A program made the position numbers and the translations under genes. From G963691885 sp963691885 (GTDB lineage Bacteria; Pseudomonadota; Alphaproteobacteria; UBA8366; Aestuariispiraceae): a DNA stretch of 64,000 bases. Location of the stretch: assembly GCA_963691885.1 (NCBI GenBank), contig OY829843.1, positions 4,402,001-4,466,000 of the forward strand, given 5' to 3'. The notes beneath the pieces were generated by a model, which saw only the letters and a program-made list of their open reading frames with translations, did no database searches and was not told the DNA's origin. Position 1 is the first letter of the stretch. Each line of letters starts with the position of its first letter. Below, one piece after another: positions 8,102-16,995 of this stretch.

Positions 8102-8881
8102 ATGACTGATCTTTATGGTCCTCGGGTCTGGATAAAACCGCTCGCCATCGCAGCACTCTGGGTATTTTGTGTTGGTGCCCTGGCGGGTGCCGCAACGATC
8201 ATAACACCCTGGTATGCCGCACTTGCCAAACCATCCTGGCAACCGCCCGCCGCGCTTTTCGGACCGGTTTGGACTGTCATTTATGCGCTCTGCGCTTTTG
8301 GCGGGGCCAGGGCCTGGGTCCTCAGTCAGAATGCAAAAGAACGCCGGGCGCTTCTCATCCTGTCTCTGATCACTTCAGTCCTTAACGTTTTATGGAGTGT
8401 TTTCTTTTTCGTATTGAAACGCCCGGATTGGGCCTTTGTGGAAATCTGCCTTCTTTGGCTGTCTATCCCGCCGATCCTCTATTTGCTCATGGGCATCGAC
8501 CGAATTTCGGCGCTGTGTTTCGTCCCGTATCTGCTGTGGACCAGTTTTGCAGCAGTTCTGAACCACACGATTTCCGGCCTCAATGGACCCTTTTCCCTCG
8601 ATCTTGATCCAAAGATTCAGGCATTCTTCTATAGCGGTATGATTTTCGAGATGGTCGTTGTATTGGCCCTGATAGAGGGTGTCGTGCTGACACTCCTCTA
8701 CGGTTACAACCGCAAGGGAATTCATCCCTATCAACTCTGGCCAAGTTTGGGTGCCGGCATCAGCCTGATGATGGCGGTGCGCGCGGCGGTTGTTGATGCC
8801 CATTGGTCGGTTCTGACCTTTTGGTTCATCTGCTCGCTGATTTGCCACACAATCGACGGGCTTTCCCGCTGGCGTCGATAA
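8102..8881 (+). CDS. tspO: TspO/CrtK family protein with a C-terminal membrane extension
   Basis: Residues 1-155 form a complete TspO (tryptophan-rich sensory protein) domain with five hydrophobic segments and its usual motifs: LAKPSWQPPA (41-50), FGPVWTVIY (53-61), NVLWS (95-99) and PYLLWTSFAAVLN (142-154). TspO binds porphyrins, and in Rhodobacter it adjusts photosynthesis gene expression through the PpsR system. The protein is 259 residues, against about 160 for typical TspO. The extra 90 residues (about 170-259) hold perhaps three more hydrophobic segments and RKGIHPYQLWPSLGAG. It converges with dxs four bases away. Confidence 0.85.
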   Translation: MTDLYGPRVWIKPLAIAALWVFCVGALAGAATIITPWYAALAKPSWQPPAALFGPVWTVIYALCAFGGARAWVLSQNAKERRALLILSLITSVLNVLWSVFFFVLKRPDWAFVEICLLWLSIPPILYLLMGIDRISALCFVPYLLWTSFAAVLNHTISGLNGPFSLDLDPKIQAFFYSGMIFEMVVVLALIEGVVLTLLYGYNRKGIHPYQLWPSLGAGISLMMAVRAAVVDAHWSVLTFWFICSLICHTIDGLSRWRR

Positions 8882-8885
8882 ACCT

Positions 8886-10850
8886 TTATTCGTTGAGCGC
8901 CGCAGCACTCAGGATCGCGCTACGGAACAGGCTGTTTCCGCTGACAAGGTCATGGCCCATTGCCCGTAGAGCACGTTCCACCAAGCCATCACGGTCCAGT
9001 TTGGCTTCGGCAATCTGTGCCACCTGACCATTGTGATGAATAAACCGGTCCGGCAAATAAGCAGGTACAATCCGGCCAATCAAATCCTCCCGGCCCTGAC
9101 GCACGAGACTATCCACGACCTGCGCCGAGAACCCGCCGATCGCCCCTTCTTCTACGGTCAGCACGACCGCATGATTCCGGGCCAAACGGGCCACGAGATC
9201 ATCGTCAATGGGCTTTGCAAACCGGGCATCGGCAACCGTTGCGGAATAGCCCATCGCCTCCAGACTTTCTGCAGCCAGAAGCGCGTCGCCCAAACGCGAC
9301 CCATAGGACAGGATCGCGATAGACGCTCCCTCCCGCAGGATCCGTCCCTTGCCAATTTCCAGCGGCTCTGCCGTTTCCGGGAGATCAACACCAACCCCTT
9401 CACCTCGGGGAAAGCGCAAGGCGCTCGGACGTTCATCAATAGCAGCACTTGTCGCCACCATATGCATCAACTCTGCTTCATCGGCCGCCGCCATCAAGAC
9501 AAAACCCGGCAAGCACCCGAGATAGGTGATGTCGTAGGATCCATGATGCGTCACACCATCGGCACCGACCATACCGGCCCGATCCAGAATGAAACGCACT
9601 GGCAATCGCTGAATCGCAATATCGTGGACGATCTGATCATAGGCCCTTTGCAAGAAGGTTGAATAAATTGCGACAAAGGGCTTGAAACCCTGACAGGCGA
9701 GACCGCCACAGAAGGTCACCGCATGTTGTTCAGCAATCCCGACGTCATAACACCGTTCAGGGAAGACCTTTTCAAATTTGTCGAGACCCGTGCCACTCGG
9801 CATCGCCGCGGAGGCTGCAACAATCTTTGGATCCTCGGTCGCCGCAGTAATCAGGCTCTGCGCAAAGACGGAGGTATAGCTGGGCGCGTTTGAGGCTGCC
9901 TTGTGCAGGGTGCCACAGGCCCGGTCAAAAGTGCCGACCCCGTGATACTTGTCCGCCGAGGCTTCAGCCGGGTCAAACCCCTTCCCTTTTTCTGTTACAA
10001 CGTGAATCAGGATTGGGCCGTCATCCATGGTCTTTGCCCTTTCCAGAACATCCACCATTTCTTGAACGTCATGACCGTCATAGGGACCGAAATATTGAAC
10101 CCCCAATTGATCAAACAGGGTTTCGCCATTCTGAAATGAGGCGAGCCCCTCTCTATCCAGGCTGTCCTGACGCGTCGCTTTATCGGGCATCTGCTCGCGG
10201 AAACGGTCAAACAGGCCGCTCAGGGCACCAGCCGGCGGTGCTATCGACATGTTATTGTCGTTCAATATGACAATGAGACGACGTTTCTCGGAACCGGCGT
10301 TGTTCAAAGCTTCGAAAGCCAAGCCGCCGGTAATCGCCCCGTCACCGATCACGGCGACAACATGATGATTTTCCTCTGCATAATCCCGGGCGGCGGCAAA
10401 TCCTAACCCAGCCGAGATGGAGGTTGAACTATGGGCCGCGCCGAACGGATCAAAAATACTTTCGCTACGGCATGTAAACCCTGAGATGCCACCGCCCTTT
10501 CTGATCATCCGCAATTCTTCACGCCGCCCTGTCAGGATTTTGTGCGGATAGCATTGATGCGAAACATCCCAAATCAGTTGGTCAAACGGCGTATCAAACA
10601 CGTAATGCAGGGCGACGGTAAGCTCCACAACACCAAGACCCGATCCCAAATGGCCACCTGACTGAGAGACGGAATCGAGCATGTCGGAACGAACCTCGTC
10701 GGAAATACGACCGAGGTCAGATCTTTTACATTCCCGTAAGTCCGAAGGAGATGAAATCTGGTCCAGCATTGATTTGGTTGAGGGGGGAGAATGTCGATCC
10801 GATTGACTGTCCAATCGATATCCGGGTTCCGTGCTCATTTGATTTCTCAT
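8886..10850 (-). CDS. dxs: 1-deoxy-D-xylulose-5-phosphate synthase
   Basis: ThDP enzyme that condenses pyruvate with glyceraldehyde 3-phosphate, the first step of the MEP isoprenoid pathway supplying the bacteriochlorophyll tail and carotenoids. The product is about 654 residues. It shows the family N-terminus LDQISSPSDLR, DVSHQCYPHKILTGR, the ThDP motif GDGAITGGLAFEALNNAG, and the transketolase pyrimidine-domain sequence GIAEQHAVTFCGGLA. The ATG at 10850 has GGGGAG ten bases upstream; an ATG at 10838 is also possible. Two near-consensus PpsR boxes lie about 115-160 bp upstream. Dxs genes inside photosynthesis clusters are known from Rhodobacter. Confidence 0.95.
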   Translation of the reverse strand: MRNQMSTEPGYRLDSQSDRHSPPSTKSMLDQISSPSDLRECKRSDLGRISDEVRSDMLDSVSQSGGHLGSGLGVVELTVALHYVFDTPFDQLIWDVSHQCYPHKILTGRREELRMIRKGGGISGFTCRSESIFDPFGAAHSSTSISAGLGFAAARDYAEENHHVVAVIGDGAITGGLAFEALNNAGSEKRRLIVILNDNNMSIAPPAGALSGLFDRFREQMPDKATRQDSLDREGLASFQNGETLFDQLGVQYFGPYDGHDVQEMVDVLERAKTMDDGPILIHVVTEKGKGFDPAEASADKYHGVGTFDRACGTLHKAASNAPSYTSVFAQSLITAATEDPKIVAASAAMPSGTGLDKFEKVFPERCYDVGIAEQHAVTFCGGLACQGFKPFVAIYSTFLQRAYDQIVHDIAIQRLPVRFILDRAGMVGADGVTHHGSYDITYLGCLPGFVLMAAADEAELMHMVATSAAIDERPSALRFPRGEGVGVDLPETAEPLEIGKGRILREGASIAILSYGSRLGDALLAAESLEAMGYSATVADARFAKPIDDDLVARLARNHAVVLTVEEGAIGGFSAQVVDSLVRQGREDLIGRIVPAYLPDRFIHHNGQVAQIAEAKLDRDGLVERALRAMGHDLVSGNSLFRSAILSAAALNE

Positions 10851-10965
10851 GCCAGACCAACTCCCCAAAATTTGTCTTTTTGCTGGCCGGTTTTAGCGCA
10901 AATCACAGAAGTAATTGAATTTGGGCTATTTGTTCCGAGGTACAGCCCGATTATTAAACAGGGAT

Positions 10966-11009
10966 TGTCACAAAGTGTAAACTTATTATTACGTCAGATT
11001 TAATTGACA
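10966..11009. promoter_or_regulatory. Pair of near-consensus PpsR/CrtJ boxes upstream of dxs
   Basis: Two 18-bp elements with starts 26 bp apart. TGTCACAAAGTGTAAACT at 10966-10983 has one mismatch in the ACA triplet. CGTCAGATTTAATTGACA at 10992-11009 has one mismatch in the TGT triplet, and its core is almost the same as in the bchG boxes. Spacing and core suggest weaker PpsR control of dxs. Confidence 0.6.
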
Positions 11010-11020
11010 TTTGAGGCATC

Positions 11021-11047
11021 AAAAAAGGCGGAACGGTGTGTTCCGCC
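11021..11047 (-). terminator. Rho-independent terminator of the cytochrome c gene
   Basis: On the reverse strand the sequence reads GGCGGAAC, a 5-base loop, GTTCCGCC and then six T (complement of the A-run 11021-11026). The 8-bp stem is perfect and lies about 40 bp after the cytochrome stop codon. It separates that transcript from dxs downstream. Confidence 0.9.
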
Positions 11048-11087
11048 CATTCTGACAAACCCTGCAAGAGGGCTGAAACTTTATATT

Positions 11088-11504
11088 TTACTGCGCTGCA
11101 AGATAGTCAACGACGCCAACACGCTGGTCTTCTTTCCGCAGTTTGAACGACATTTTTGTCTTTTTCTTGGGCTCCATACCCGCTGCTTCAACATAGGCAA
11201 CCAGGAACTTTTGCGGATCTTCGAGATAGGCAACCAGGTTTTCTTTGGTCCAGACGAGACCAGCCTCGGATGCCTGCTTGTTAATGTCGGAGTACTTATA
11301 ACCATCAACAGTTCCAGCTTTACGCCCTACAATCCCAAAAAGCGAAGGACCAACTTTTTTCTTACCTTCCTCAAGGGAGTGACAGGCAGCACAGCGTTTG
11401 AACAGTTTTTCACCGTCAGCCAGCGCCGGGCTGGAGGCGACCATGGGGGCGCCGAGGGCAAAGGTAAGGCCAAGCGCAATGCCCAGTGTCTTTACATTCT
11501 TCAT
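11088..11504 (-). CDS. Periplasmic c-type cytochrome, cytochrome c2-like
   Basis: Class I cytochrome c of 138 residues. Residues 1-29 are a Sec signal peptide ending ASSPALA. Heme is attached at CAACH (Cys38, Cys41, His42), and Met118 in KTKMSFKL is the likely sixth ligand. DLx-type features GPSLFGIVGRKAG and YSDINKQA are those of the c2/mitochondrial-like group. Beside a photosynthesis cluster, the probable role is to carry electrons from the bc1 complex to the reaction centre. Monocistronic, with its own terminator. The exact paralogue (cycA or another) cannot be decided from sequence alone. Confidence 0.88.
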   Translation of the reverse strand: MKNVKTLGIALGLTFALGAPMVASSPALADGEKLFKRCAACHSLEEGKKKVGPSLFGIVGRKAGTVDGYKYSDINKQASEAGLVWTKENLVAYLEDPQKFLVAYVEAAGMEPKKKTKMSFKLRKEDQRVGVVDYLAAQ

Positions 11505-11665
11505 AAGTTCCTCCGTGCAGAGTTTAACATGGCGGGGTCACTCACCCCGACTACTTATTTCGACCATCATCTTGTCAAAACGATGACTTTTCGTCTTCTA
11601 CAGAAACGGCCGATTCCGCTCAAGAGAGAAAGCTGCGACAAGATGATGCTCAACTACATAGAATT

Positions 11666-13495
11666 TTACGCAGATTTGACCAGTTCGGATGGCTGTTCTG
11701 GTTGATTAAATTGTAACTCGGCCAAACGTCGATACAAAGAATTACTTTTTATCAACTGGTTATGGGTTCCAGTTGCTATGACCGCGCCTTTCTCGACAAC
11801 AATAATCCGATCAGCATTCATGACGGTAGCAAGCCTATGGGCGATCACAAGCGTGGTTCTGTCGCGCATCAACTCTTCGAGAGCGTTTTGAACCAGGTGT
11901 TCATTCTCTGCATCAAGTGCGCTGGTCGCCTCATCCAGCAGCAGCACGGCGGGGTTTCGAAGGACGGCGCGGGCAATCGACAAACGCTGCCTTTGCCCCC
12001 CTGACAGGCGCAGTCCCCTTTGCCCCAGAAAAGTATCATACCCTTCCGGCATCTCCTCAATAAAGCCGTCTGCTGCGGCTGCCTTCGCAGCGGCCTGAAC
12101 ACGGTGATCATCCGCGTCTGGATCCCCATAGCGGATGTTTTCCCGCGCCGATGTTCCGAATATCACCGGGTCTTGAGGCACCAGTGCCATCGAGCCCCGA
12201 AGATCCTCAAAACTCAGATCGCGCAGGTCGTGACTGTCCAAGGTGATTTTACCCGATCCGTCTTCCGGATCATAAAACCGCAGCAAAAGCTGAAACACCG
12301 TGCTTTTACCGGCGCCAGACGGTCCAACGAGGGCCACTGTCTCCCCTGGCGCTATATCAAGAGAGAAGTCTTTTAGAGCAGCAATATCCGGGCGTGAAGG
12401 ATAGTGGAAAGTAACGTTTTCGAACCGCACCCTCCCTTCAATCGGGCCATCCAGGACTGCTGCATCGACGGGCGAGATGATTTCCGGAATCGCTTCCAGC
12501 AATTCAATCAACCGCTCGGTCGCGCCCGCAGCACGCTGCAATTCACCATAAACCTCTGAAATGATCCCGACGGAAAAGGCGACAATCGTTGCGTAAAAGA
12601 CAAAGGCCGCGAGTTCGCCGCCGGTGATTGCGCCGGACATTACGTCATTTCCACCCACCCAAAGAATAACTGCGATCGCAGTGAAAACGAGCAGAATTAC
12701 GACCGCTGAAAGAGAGGCCCGCAGCTTGATGCGTTGAATGGCAGTGTCGAGGGCCGCTTTCACCTCACCCCCAAACCGCCGACGGTCCTCTGCTTCATGG
12801 GTGAAAGACTGAACCGTCTGGATTGCATTGATGCTCTCTTCCGCAAAGGCACCAACATCCGCAACACGGTCCTGGCTGGCCCGCGAGAGTTTTCGCACAC
12901 GCCGTCCAATGAACAGGATGGGCACCACAACGGCTGGAACCACAATCATGACCAGCGCCGTTAGCTTTGGATTGGTGATCGTCATCATGACAATCCCGCC
13001 CAGCATGATCAGCAGGTTGCGCAGTGCCATGGACGCACTCGACCCGATGATTGATTGTAGCAATGTTGTATCGGTCGTCAGCCTGGAGAGAATCTCGCCG
13101 GTCTTTGTCGTCTCGAAGAAGCCCGGATGCAGGGCCAGAATCCGGTCGAACACCGAGGCCCTAAGATCCGCGACAACCCGCTCACCGAGCCAGGACACCA
13201 AGAAGAAACGGGCATAGGTTCCAAACGCCATCACCACCGACAGCGTAATTAAAAAGATCAGGGCCTGGTCCAGGGCCTCCGGATTGCCCGCCGCAAAACC
13301 ACTATCAATCAGGGCACGCAACCCCTGCCCCAGCCCCAGCACCGCACCTGCAGTCACCGTCAAGGCAACCAATGCCAGAAAGACCTGAAGTTTATAGGGT
13401 GCCAGAAAACCCAAAACCTGCTTCAGGACACGCAGGTCGCCGCCTTTCGGCCGGTCCAAGGCTGCATTAGACATCGGGTTGGAAGGTCGGGCCAA
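11666..13495 (-). CDS. ABC exporter, fused membrane and ATPase domains (MsbA/LmrA-like)
   Basis: Type IV ABC exporter half-transporter of 609 residues. Residues about 30-320 form the six-helix transmembrane domain, 350-600 the nucleotide-binding domain. Visible motifs are Walker A GPSGAGKST, Q-loop LVPQDPVIF, signature LSGGQRQRLSIARA, Walker B AVLLLDEATSALD and H-loop VIAHRLATV. Relatives export lipids or drugs; the substrate cannot be told. The first ATG is at 13495, and an in-frame ATG at 13474 is equally possible. Single gene, between the cytochrome and ald genes. Confidence 0.88.
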   Translation of the reverse strand: MARPSNPMSNAALDRPKGGDLRVLKQVLGFLAPYKLQVFLALVALTVTAGAVLGLGQGLRALIDSGFAAGNPEALDQALIFLITLSVVMAFGTYARFFLVSWLGERVVADLRASVFDRILALHPGFFETTKTGEILSRLTTDTTLLQSIIGSSASMALRNLLIMLGGIVMMTITNPKLTALVMIVVPAVVVPILFIGRRVRKLSRASQDRVADVGAFAEESINAIQTVQSFTHEAEDRRRFGGEVKAALDTAIQRIKLRASLSAVVILLVFTAIAVILWVGGNDVMSGAITGGELAAFVFYATIVAFSVGIISEVYGELQRAAGATERLIELLEAIPEIISPVDAAVLDGPIEGRVRFENVTFHYPSRPDIAALKDFSLDIAPGETVALVGPSGAGKSTVFQLLLRFYDPEDGSGKITLDSHDLRDLSFEDLRGSMALVPQDPVIFGTSARENIRYGDPDADDHRVQAAAKAAAADGFIEEMPEGYDTFLGQRGLRLSGGQRQRLSIARAVLRNPAVLLLDEATSALDAENEHLVQNALEELMRDRTTLVIAHRLATVMNADRIIVVEKGAVIATGTHNQLIKSNSLYRRLAELQFNQPEQPSELVKSA

Positions 13496-13597
13496 AAAAC
13501 AGCAATCCTAAAGGTTCAATGTTTGAATTGAACCGTAACATGCGGTCGACGGCGCAAAGAAACAACTCTTCACGCCAAATGAAACCGCATGCCAGGT

Positions 13598-14713
13598 CTA
13601 TTTTAGAGCCTCTTCAGCCGGCAAATACGGCTTATCCAGCGCTTCGGCCACAGCCTGATAGGTGACCTGACCGTTATGGACGTTCAATCCTGCCAGCAGG
13701 TGCGGATCCTGCGCGCAGGCTGCCTTCCATCCCTTGTCTGCCAGAGCCAGGGTAAAGGGTAAGGTCGCATTGTTGAGCGCCTGGGTAGATGTCCGTGCGA
13801 CAGCGCCCGGCATATTGGCAACGCAATAGTGAACAACCTCATCCACGATATAGGTTGGATCGGCATGGGTCGTCGCCCTGGATGTTTCGAAACATCCGCC
13901 CTGATCAATTGCGACATCCACCAGCACAGACCCTTTCTGCATTTGAGAAAGATCAGACTGTTTCACCAGTTTCGGGGCCGCGGCACCGGGCACAAGAACA
14001 GCACCCACGACCAAGTCGGACTGGTGAACCAGTTCCTCGGTCACATCCACCGTGGAATAAGCCGTCTTCAAGCGGGGGCCAAACAGATCGTCCAATTGAC
14101 GCAAACGTGGCAAGGATCGGTCCAGGATTGTGACATCCGCACCCAATCCCAGAGCCATGCGGGCTGCCTGTGTGCCAACAACACCGCCGCCGATGACCGT
14201 CACCTTGGCGGGAAGCGTTCCCGGGACACCGCCCAACAAAATGCCGGACCCGCCATTCGCCTTTTGCAGACTCACCGCGCCGACCTGAACAGACATCCGC
14301 CCGGCAACCTCACTCATCGGGGCCAGCAGAGGCAGTCCACCATTCCTGTCGGTAACCGTCTCATAGGCAATCGCCGTCGCGCCGGACGCAATTAGCAGAT
14401 CTGTTTGAACAGGATCCGGTGCCAGATGCAGATAGGTGAACAGAAGCTGACCGGGGCGCAGCATCCGGCATTCTTCGGGCTGCGGCTCTTTCACTTTCAC
14501 AATCATATCTGCAGTAGCGAAAATATCAGCTGCACTGGCGGAAATCACAGCCCCCGCCTGGACATAGGCAGCATCGGAAAACCCGATTGCATCACCGGCA
14601 ATAGCCTCAACAGTGACGCTATGTCCGTGAACGATGGCTTCCCGAACTGCACCGGGGGTCATACCGACACGATATTCATGATTTTTGATTTCTTTTGGCA
14701 CACCGATATGCAC
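13598..14713 (-). CDS. ald: Alanine dehydrogenase
   Basis: NAD-dependent interconversion of L-alanine and pyruvate plus ammonia. The 371-residue product matches the family length and has the N-terminal MHIGVPKEIKNHEYRVGMTP (Arg15 region), substrate-binding PQPEECRMLRPGQLLFTYLH, the Rossmann motif VIGGGVVGTQAARMALGLGA and VDVAIDQGGCFE. It is divergent from an Lrp/AsnC-family regulator gene, an arrangement common for ald genes, so it is probably induced by alanine through that regulator. Confidence 0.95.
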   Translation of the reverse strand: MHIGVPKEIKNHEYRVGMTPGAVREAIVHGHSVTVEAIAGDAIGFSDAAYVQAGAVISASAADIFATADMIVKVKEPQPEECRMLRPGQLLFTYLHLAPDPVQTDLLIASGATAIAYETVTDRNGGLPLLAPMSEVAGRMSVQVGAVSLQKANGGSGILLGGVPGTLPAKVTVIGGGVVGTQAARMALGLGADVTILDRSLPRLRQLDDLFGPRLKTAYSTVDVTEELVHQSDLVVGAVLVPGAAAPKLVKQSDLSQMQKGSVLVDVAIDQGGCFETSRATTHADPTYIVDEVVHYCVANMPGAVARTSTQALNNATLPFTLALADKGWKAACAQDPHLLAGLNVHNGQVTYQAVAEALDKPYLPAEEALK

Positions 14714-14762
14714 GACACTCTCCCTCTGTCAGATCAGACAATCTATGGAAATTATGCCACAA

Positions 14763-14846
14763 ATCGAACGAAATGTGCTTGCAAAGACCACTTCAAAAGT
14801 AAGGCCTGTTCGATTATAATTCTATGATCTTATCAATTTATCGAAC
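14763..14846. promoter_or_regulatory. Three ATCGAAC heptamers between ald and its Lrp-type regulator
   Basis: In the AT-rich gap between the divergent genes, the heptamer ATCGAAC occurs at 14763-14769 and 14840-14846, and its complement GTTCGAT at 14808-14814. Repeated short elements over about 80 bp are what an octameric Lrp-family protein would wrap. The last one ends 12 bp before the regulator start, which suits autoregulation. Confidence 0.5.
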
Positions 14847-14858
14847 AAAATTTTATCC

Positions 14859-15317
14859 ATGGAACTAGATACAACAGATCGTAAGATCCTCAACATTCTG
14901 CAAACCGATGGCCGCATGACGAATGCCGACCTGGCGCAACGGGTGAACCTGTCGGCATCCGCGTGCCTCCGACGCGTTCAAATTCTGGAAGCCGAGGGCA
15001 TCATACAGGGCTACAGCATGTTGCTGAACCCAAAGGCTGTTGCCCGCGACACGGAGGTATTCGTCGACGTGTCTTTACAAAGCCAGTCGCACGAATTGCT
15101 GGACCGGTTCGAAGAAGCAATCGGGAACTGTCCGGACGTGCTGGAATGTCACCTGATGTCCGGCGATGCCGACTATCTGCTTCGCGTGGCAGTGCGCGAC
15201 TCTGATGATTACGAGCGCATTCACCGTGAATACCTGTCCCGTTTGCCAGGGATCAGCCGTCTTCGATCAAATTTCGCTTTGCGAACAATCTTTAAACGCA
15301 AGGGTTTCCCGCTCTAG
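14859..15317 (+). CDS. Lrp/AsnC family transcriptional regulator (AldR-like)
   Basis: Small feast/famine regulator of 152 residues. N-terminal winged helix-turn-helix (about 4-60): LDTTDRKILNILQTDGRM, ADLAQRVNLSASACLRRVQ. C-terminal RAM/effector domain (about 65-145), with CHLMSGDADYLLRVAVRD. Such proteins bind amino acids and form octamers. Being divergent from ald, it is probably the alanine-responsive activator of that gene. It converges with an SDR gene 11 bases downstream. Confidence 0.9.
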   Translation: MELDTTDRKILNILQTDGRMTNADLAQRVNLSASACLRRVQILEAEGIIQGYSMLLNPKAVARDTEVFVDVSLQSQSHELLDRFEEAIGNCPDVLECHLMSGDADYLLRVAVRDSDDYERIHREYLSRLPGISRLRSNFALRTIFKRKGFPL

Positions 15318-15328
15318 GGAACGATCAA

Positions 15329-16117
15329 TCAACTGTCGGCAACACGGTTCCGTCCAATAACGGGATACTGCTCAATCTCATAGACTTGCCCGGTGATGGG
15401 TTTGGATCGATCGGACAGCCAAAAGACGGCATGGGGGGCAATGTTGTGGGGCTTCAACAGAGTTCCGCTGGGCGCAAACACATCAGGCACGTGGTCCAGC
15501 CAGTCGTCTGGCCGGCCCTCGGCGATTTGTGTGCGATGTTCCGTCTCGGTATAGGTCCAGCCGACATTCAACTGATTGACCCGGACATGTTCACCACCAA
15601 GGGCATCCCCAAGATTCCTCGTCATCGTCTGCAACGCACCTTTTGACATCGAATAGATGAGCAGGTCCGGCTGGCCGCAATGGGCGTTGATGGAGCCGAT
15701 ATTCACCACAGCGCCCTCACCCTGCGCCCGGAAATAGGGCATCGCCGCCTGGATCAATTGAACCGGCGCACGGGCGTTTACAGCGAAGATCTTTTCGAAG
15801 AGTTCCGGTGTGACCTGATCAATATTTGTTCGCGGAAAGATCCCGGCGTTATTGACAAGACCGTCAAGCCCGCCCAGCGCCTCGGCTGATAGCCTTATCA
15901 ATTCGGCAGGGCCGTCAGGTGCGGACAGATCAACCGAAATCCCCGTGGCTGAAGGCCCCAGTTCTGAAGCTGTTTTTTCAATTTCGGTGGGCCGTGTTCC
16001 ATGAACAATCACCTGTCCCCCCTCACGGATAACCTCAGCGGCAATCTCCCGGCCGATCCCGGCTGTAGAACCGGTTACCAGAATGCGCTTTCCCGCAAGC
16101 AATGGATTTGTGCTCAT
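15329..16117 (-). CDS. Short-chain dehydrogenase/reductase (SDR)
   Basis: Classical SDR of 262 residues. The cofactor motif is TGSTAGIGREIA (T-G-x3-G-I-G), followed by the structural LVNNAGIFPR and the catalytic Ser...Tyr-x3-Lys as INAHCGQPDLLIYSMSKGA. The ATG at 16117 is chosen over an upstream in-frame ATG because the coenzyme-binding strand begins 11 residues later, as in relatives. The C-terminal part contains DGxxKPITGQVYEIE-like sequence. Substrate not predictable; neighbours (regulator, tungstate transporter) give no clue. Confidence 0.85.
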   Translation of the reverse strand: MSTNPLLAGKRILVTGSTAGIGREIAAEVIREGGQVIVHGTRPTEIEKTASELGPSATGISVDLSAPDGPAELIRLSAEALGGLDGLVNNAGIFPRTNIDQVTPELFEKIFAVNARAPVQLIQAAMPYFRAQGEGAVVNIGSINAHCGQPDLLIYSMSKGALQTMTRNLGDALGGEHVRVNQLNVGWTYTETEHRTQIAEGRPDDWLDHVPDVFAPSGTLLKPHNIAPHAVFWLSDRSKPITGQVYEIEQYPVIGRNRVADS

Positions 16118-16287
16118 CCTATGAAATCCCCCAATCACGACATGAATATAGAGCGCAAAATTGCACAGTGGTGTCGGCTTGTCACGCTGCCAATCGTATT
16201 GCTTCATCGAGGGTTGTATGGCGTGTCGCAACCTCATTGTGTATTAAACACTGGACCAATGTCGCAAGCCCTCGTGAAGGAAAACCA

Positions 16288-16995
16288 GTGCAGGATTTTG
16301 GTGCCGCATTCTCAGATGCTTTTTGGTTGCTGATTTCCATGGACAGCGATCTGGCCGCAATTGTCGGCTTGTCATTGCGCGTCACGCTGACGGCACTGCT
16401 GTTCTCGTGCATAGTCGGATTTCCCCTTGGGGCGTTTCTGGCTGTACAAAGGTTTCCCGGTCGGCGCCTGGCAGAGGTTTTCGTCAACACGATGATGGGA
16501 CTGCCGCCGGTCGTCGTCGGCTTGATCCTTTATCTTACATTCTCAAACAGCGGCGTTCTTGGGCCGCTTCAGCTTCTCTACACACCGACAGCGATGATCG
16601 TGGCCCAGTTCATATTGGTGACACCAATTATCGCGGCCATGACACGCCAGACCATCGAAGATCTGCATCTGGAATACGACGATCAGTTGCGGTCAATGGG
16701 AATGACGCGACTGCAAATGATACCAACGCTGTTATGGGACGGACGTTATTCCCTTATCACCGCAATGCTTGCCGGTTTCGGCCGGGCAAATGCGGAAGTT
16801 GGCGCGGTGCTGATTGTCGGCGGGAACATAAATCATGTCACCCGTGTCATGACGACAACGATCGCGCTGGAAACCTCGCGCGGTAACCTGTCGCTTGCCC
16901 TTGGGTTGGGTCTCGTCCTGATCCTGATCGCGATTGCCCTGAACGCAGCAGCGATGATGCTAAAGACGAGCGCGAAACGATTGGCCTATTCATGA
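16288..16995 (+). CDS. tupB: Tungstate ABC transporter permease, TupB-like
   Basis: Integral membrane component of a tungstate (possibly molybdate) importer, 235 residues with five to six hydrophobic segments and the EAA-type loop LEYDDQLRSMGMTRLQMIPT. The GTG at 16288 is preferred, because AAGGA stands seven bases upstream and the first membrane segment follows 20 residues later; the frame upstream carries no conserved sequence. The stop overlaps the start of the ATPase gene (ATGA). First gene of a tupBCA operon. Confidence 0.85.
   Translation: MQDFGAAFSDAFWLLISMDSDLAAIVGLSLRVTLTALLFSCIVGFPLGAFLAVQRFPGRRLAEVFVNTMMGLPPVVVGLILYLTFSNSGVLGPLQLLYTPTAMIVAQFILVTPIIAAMTRQTIEDLHLEYDDQLRSMGMTRLQMIPTLLWDGRYSLITAMLAGFGRANAEVGAVLIVGGNINHVTRVMTTTIALETSRGNLSLALGLGLVLILIAIALNAAAMMLKTSAKRLAYS

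Noticed and set aside
16209..16235. Imperfect repeat GAGGGTTG...CAACCTC before tupB
   Set aside because: Arms need a bulge and do not match a known molybdate or tungstate regulator site.
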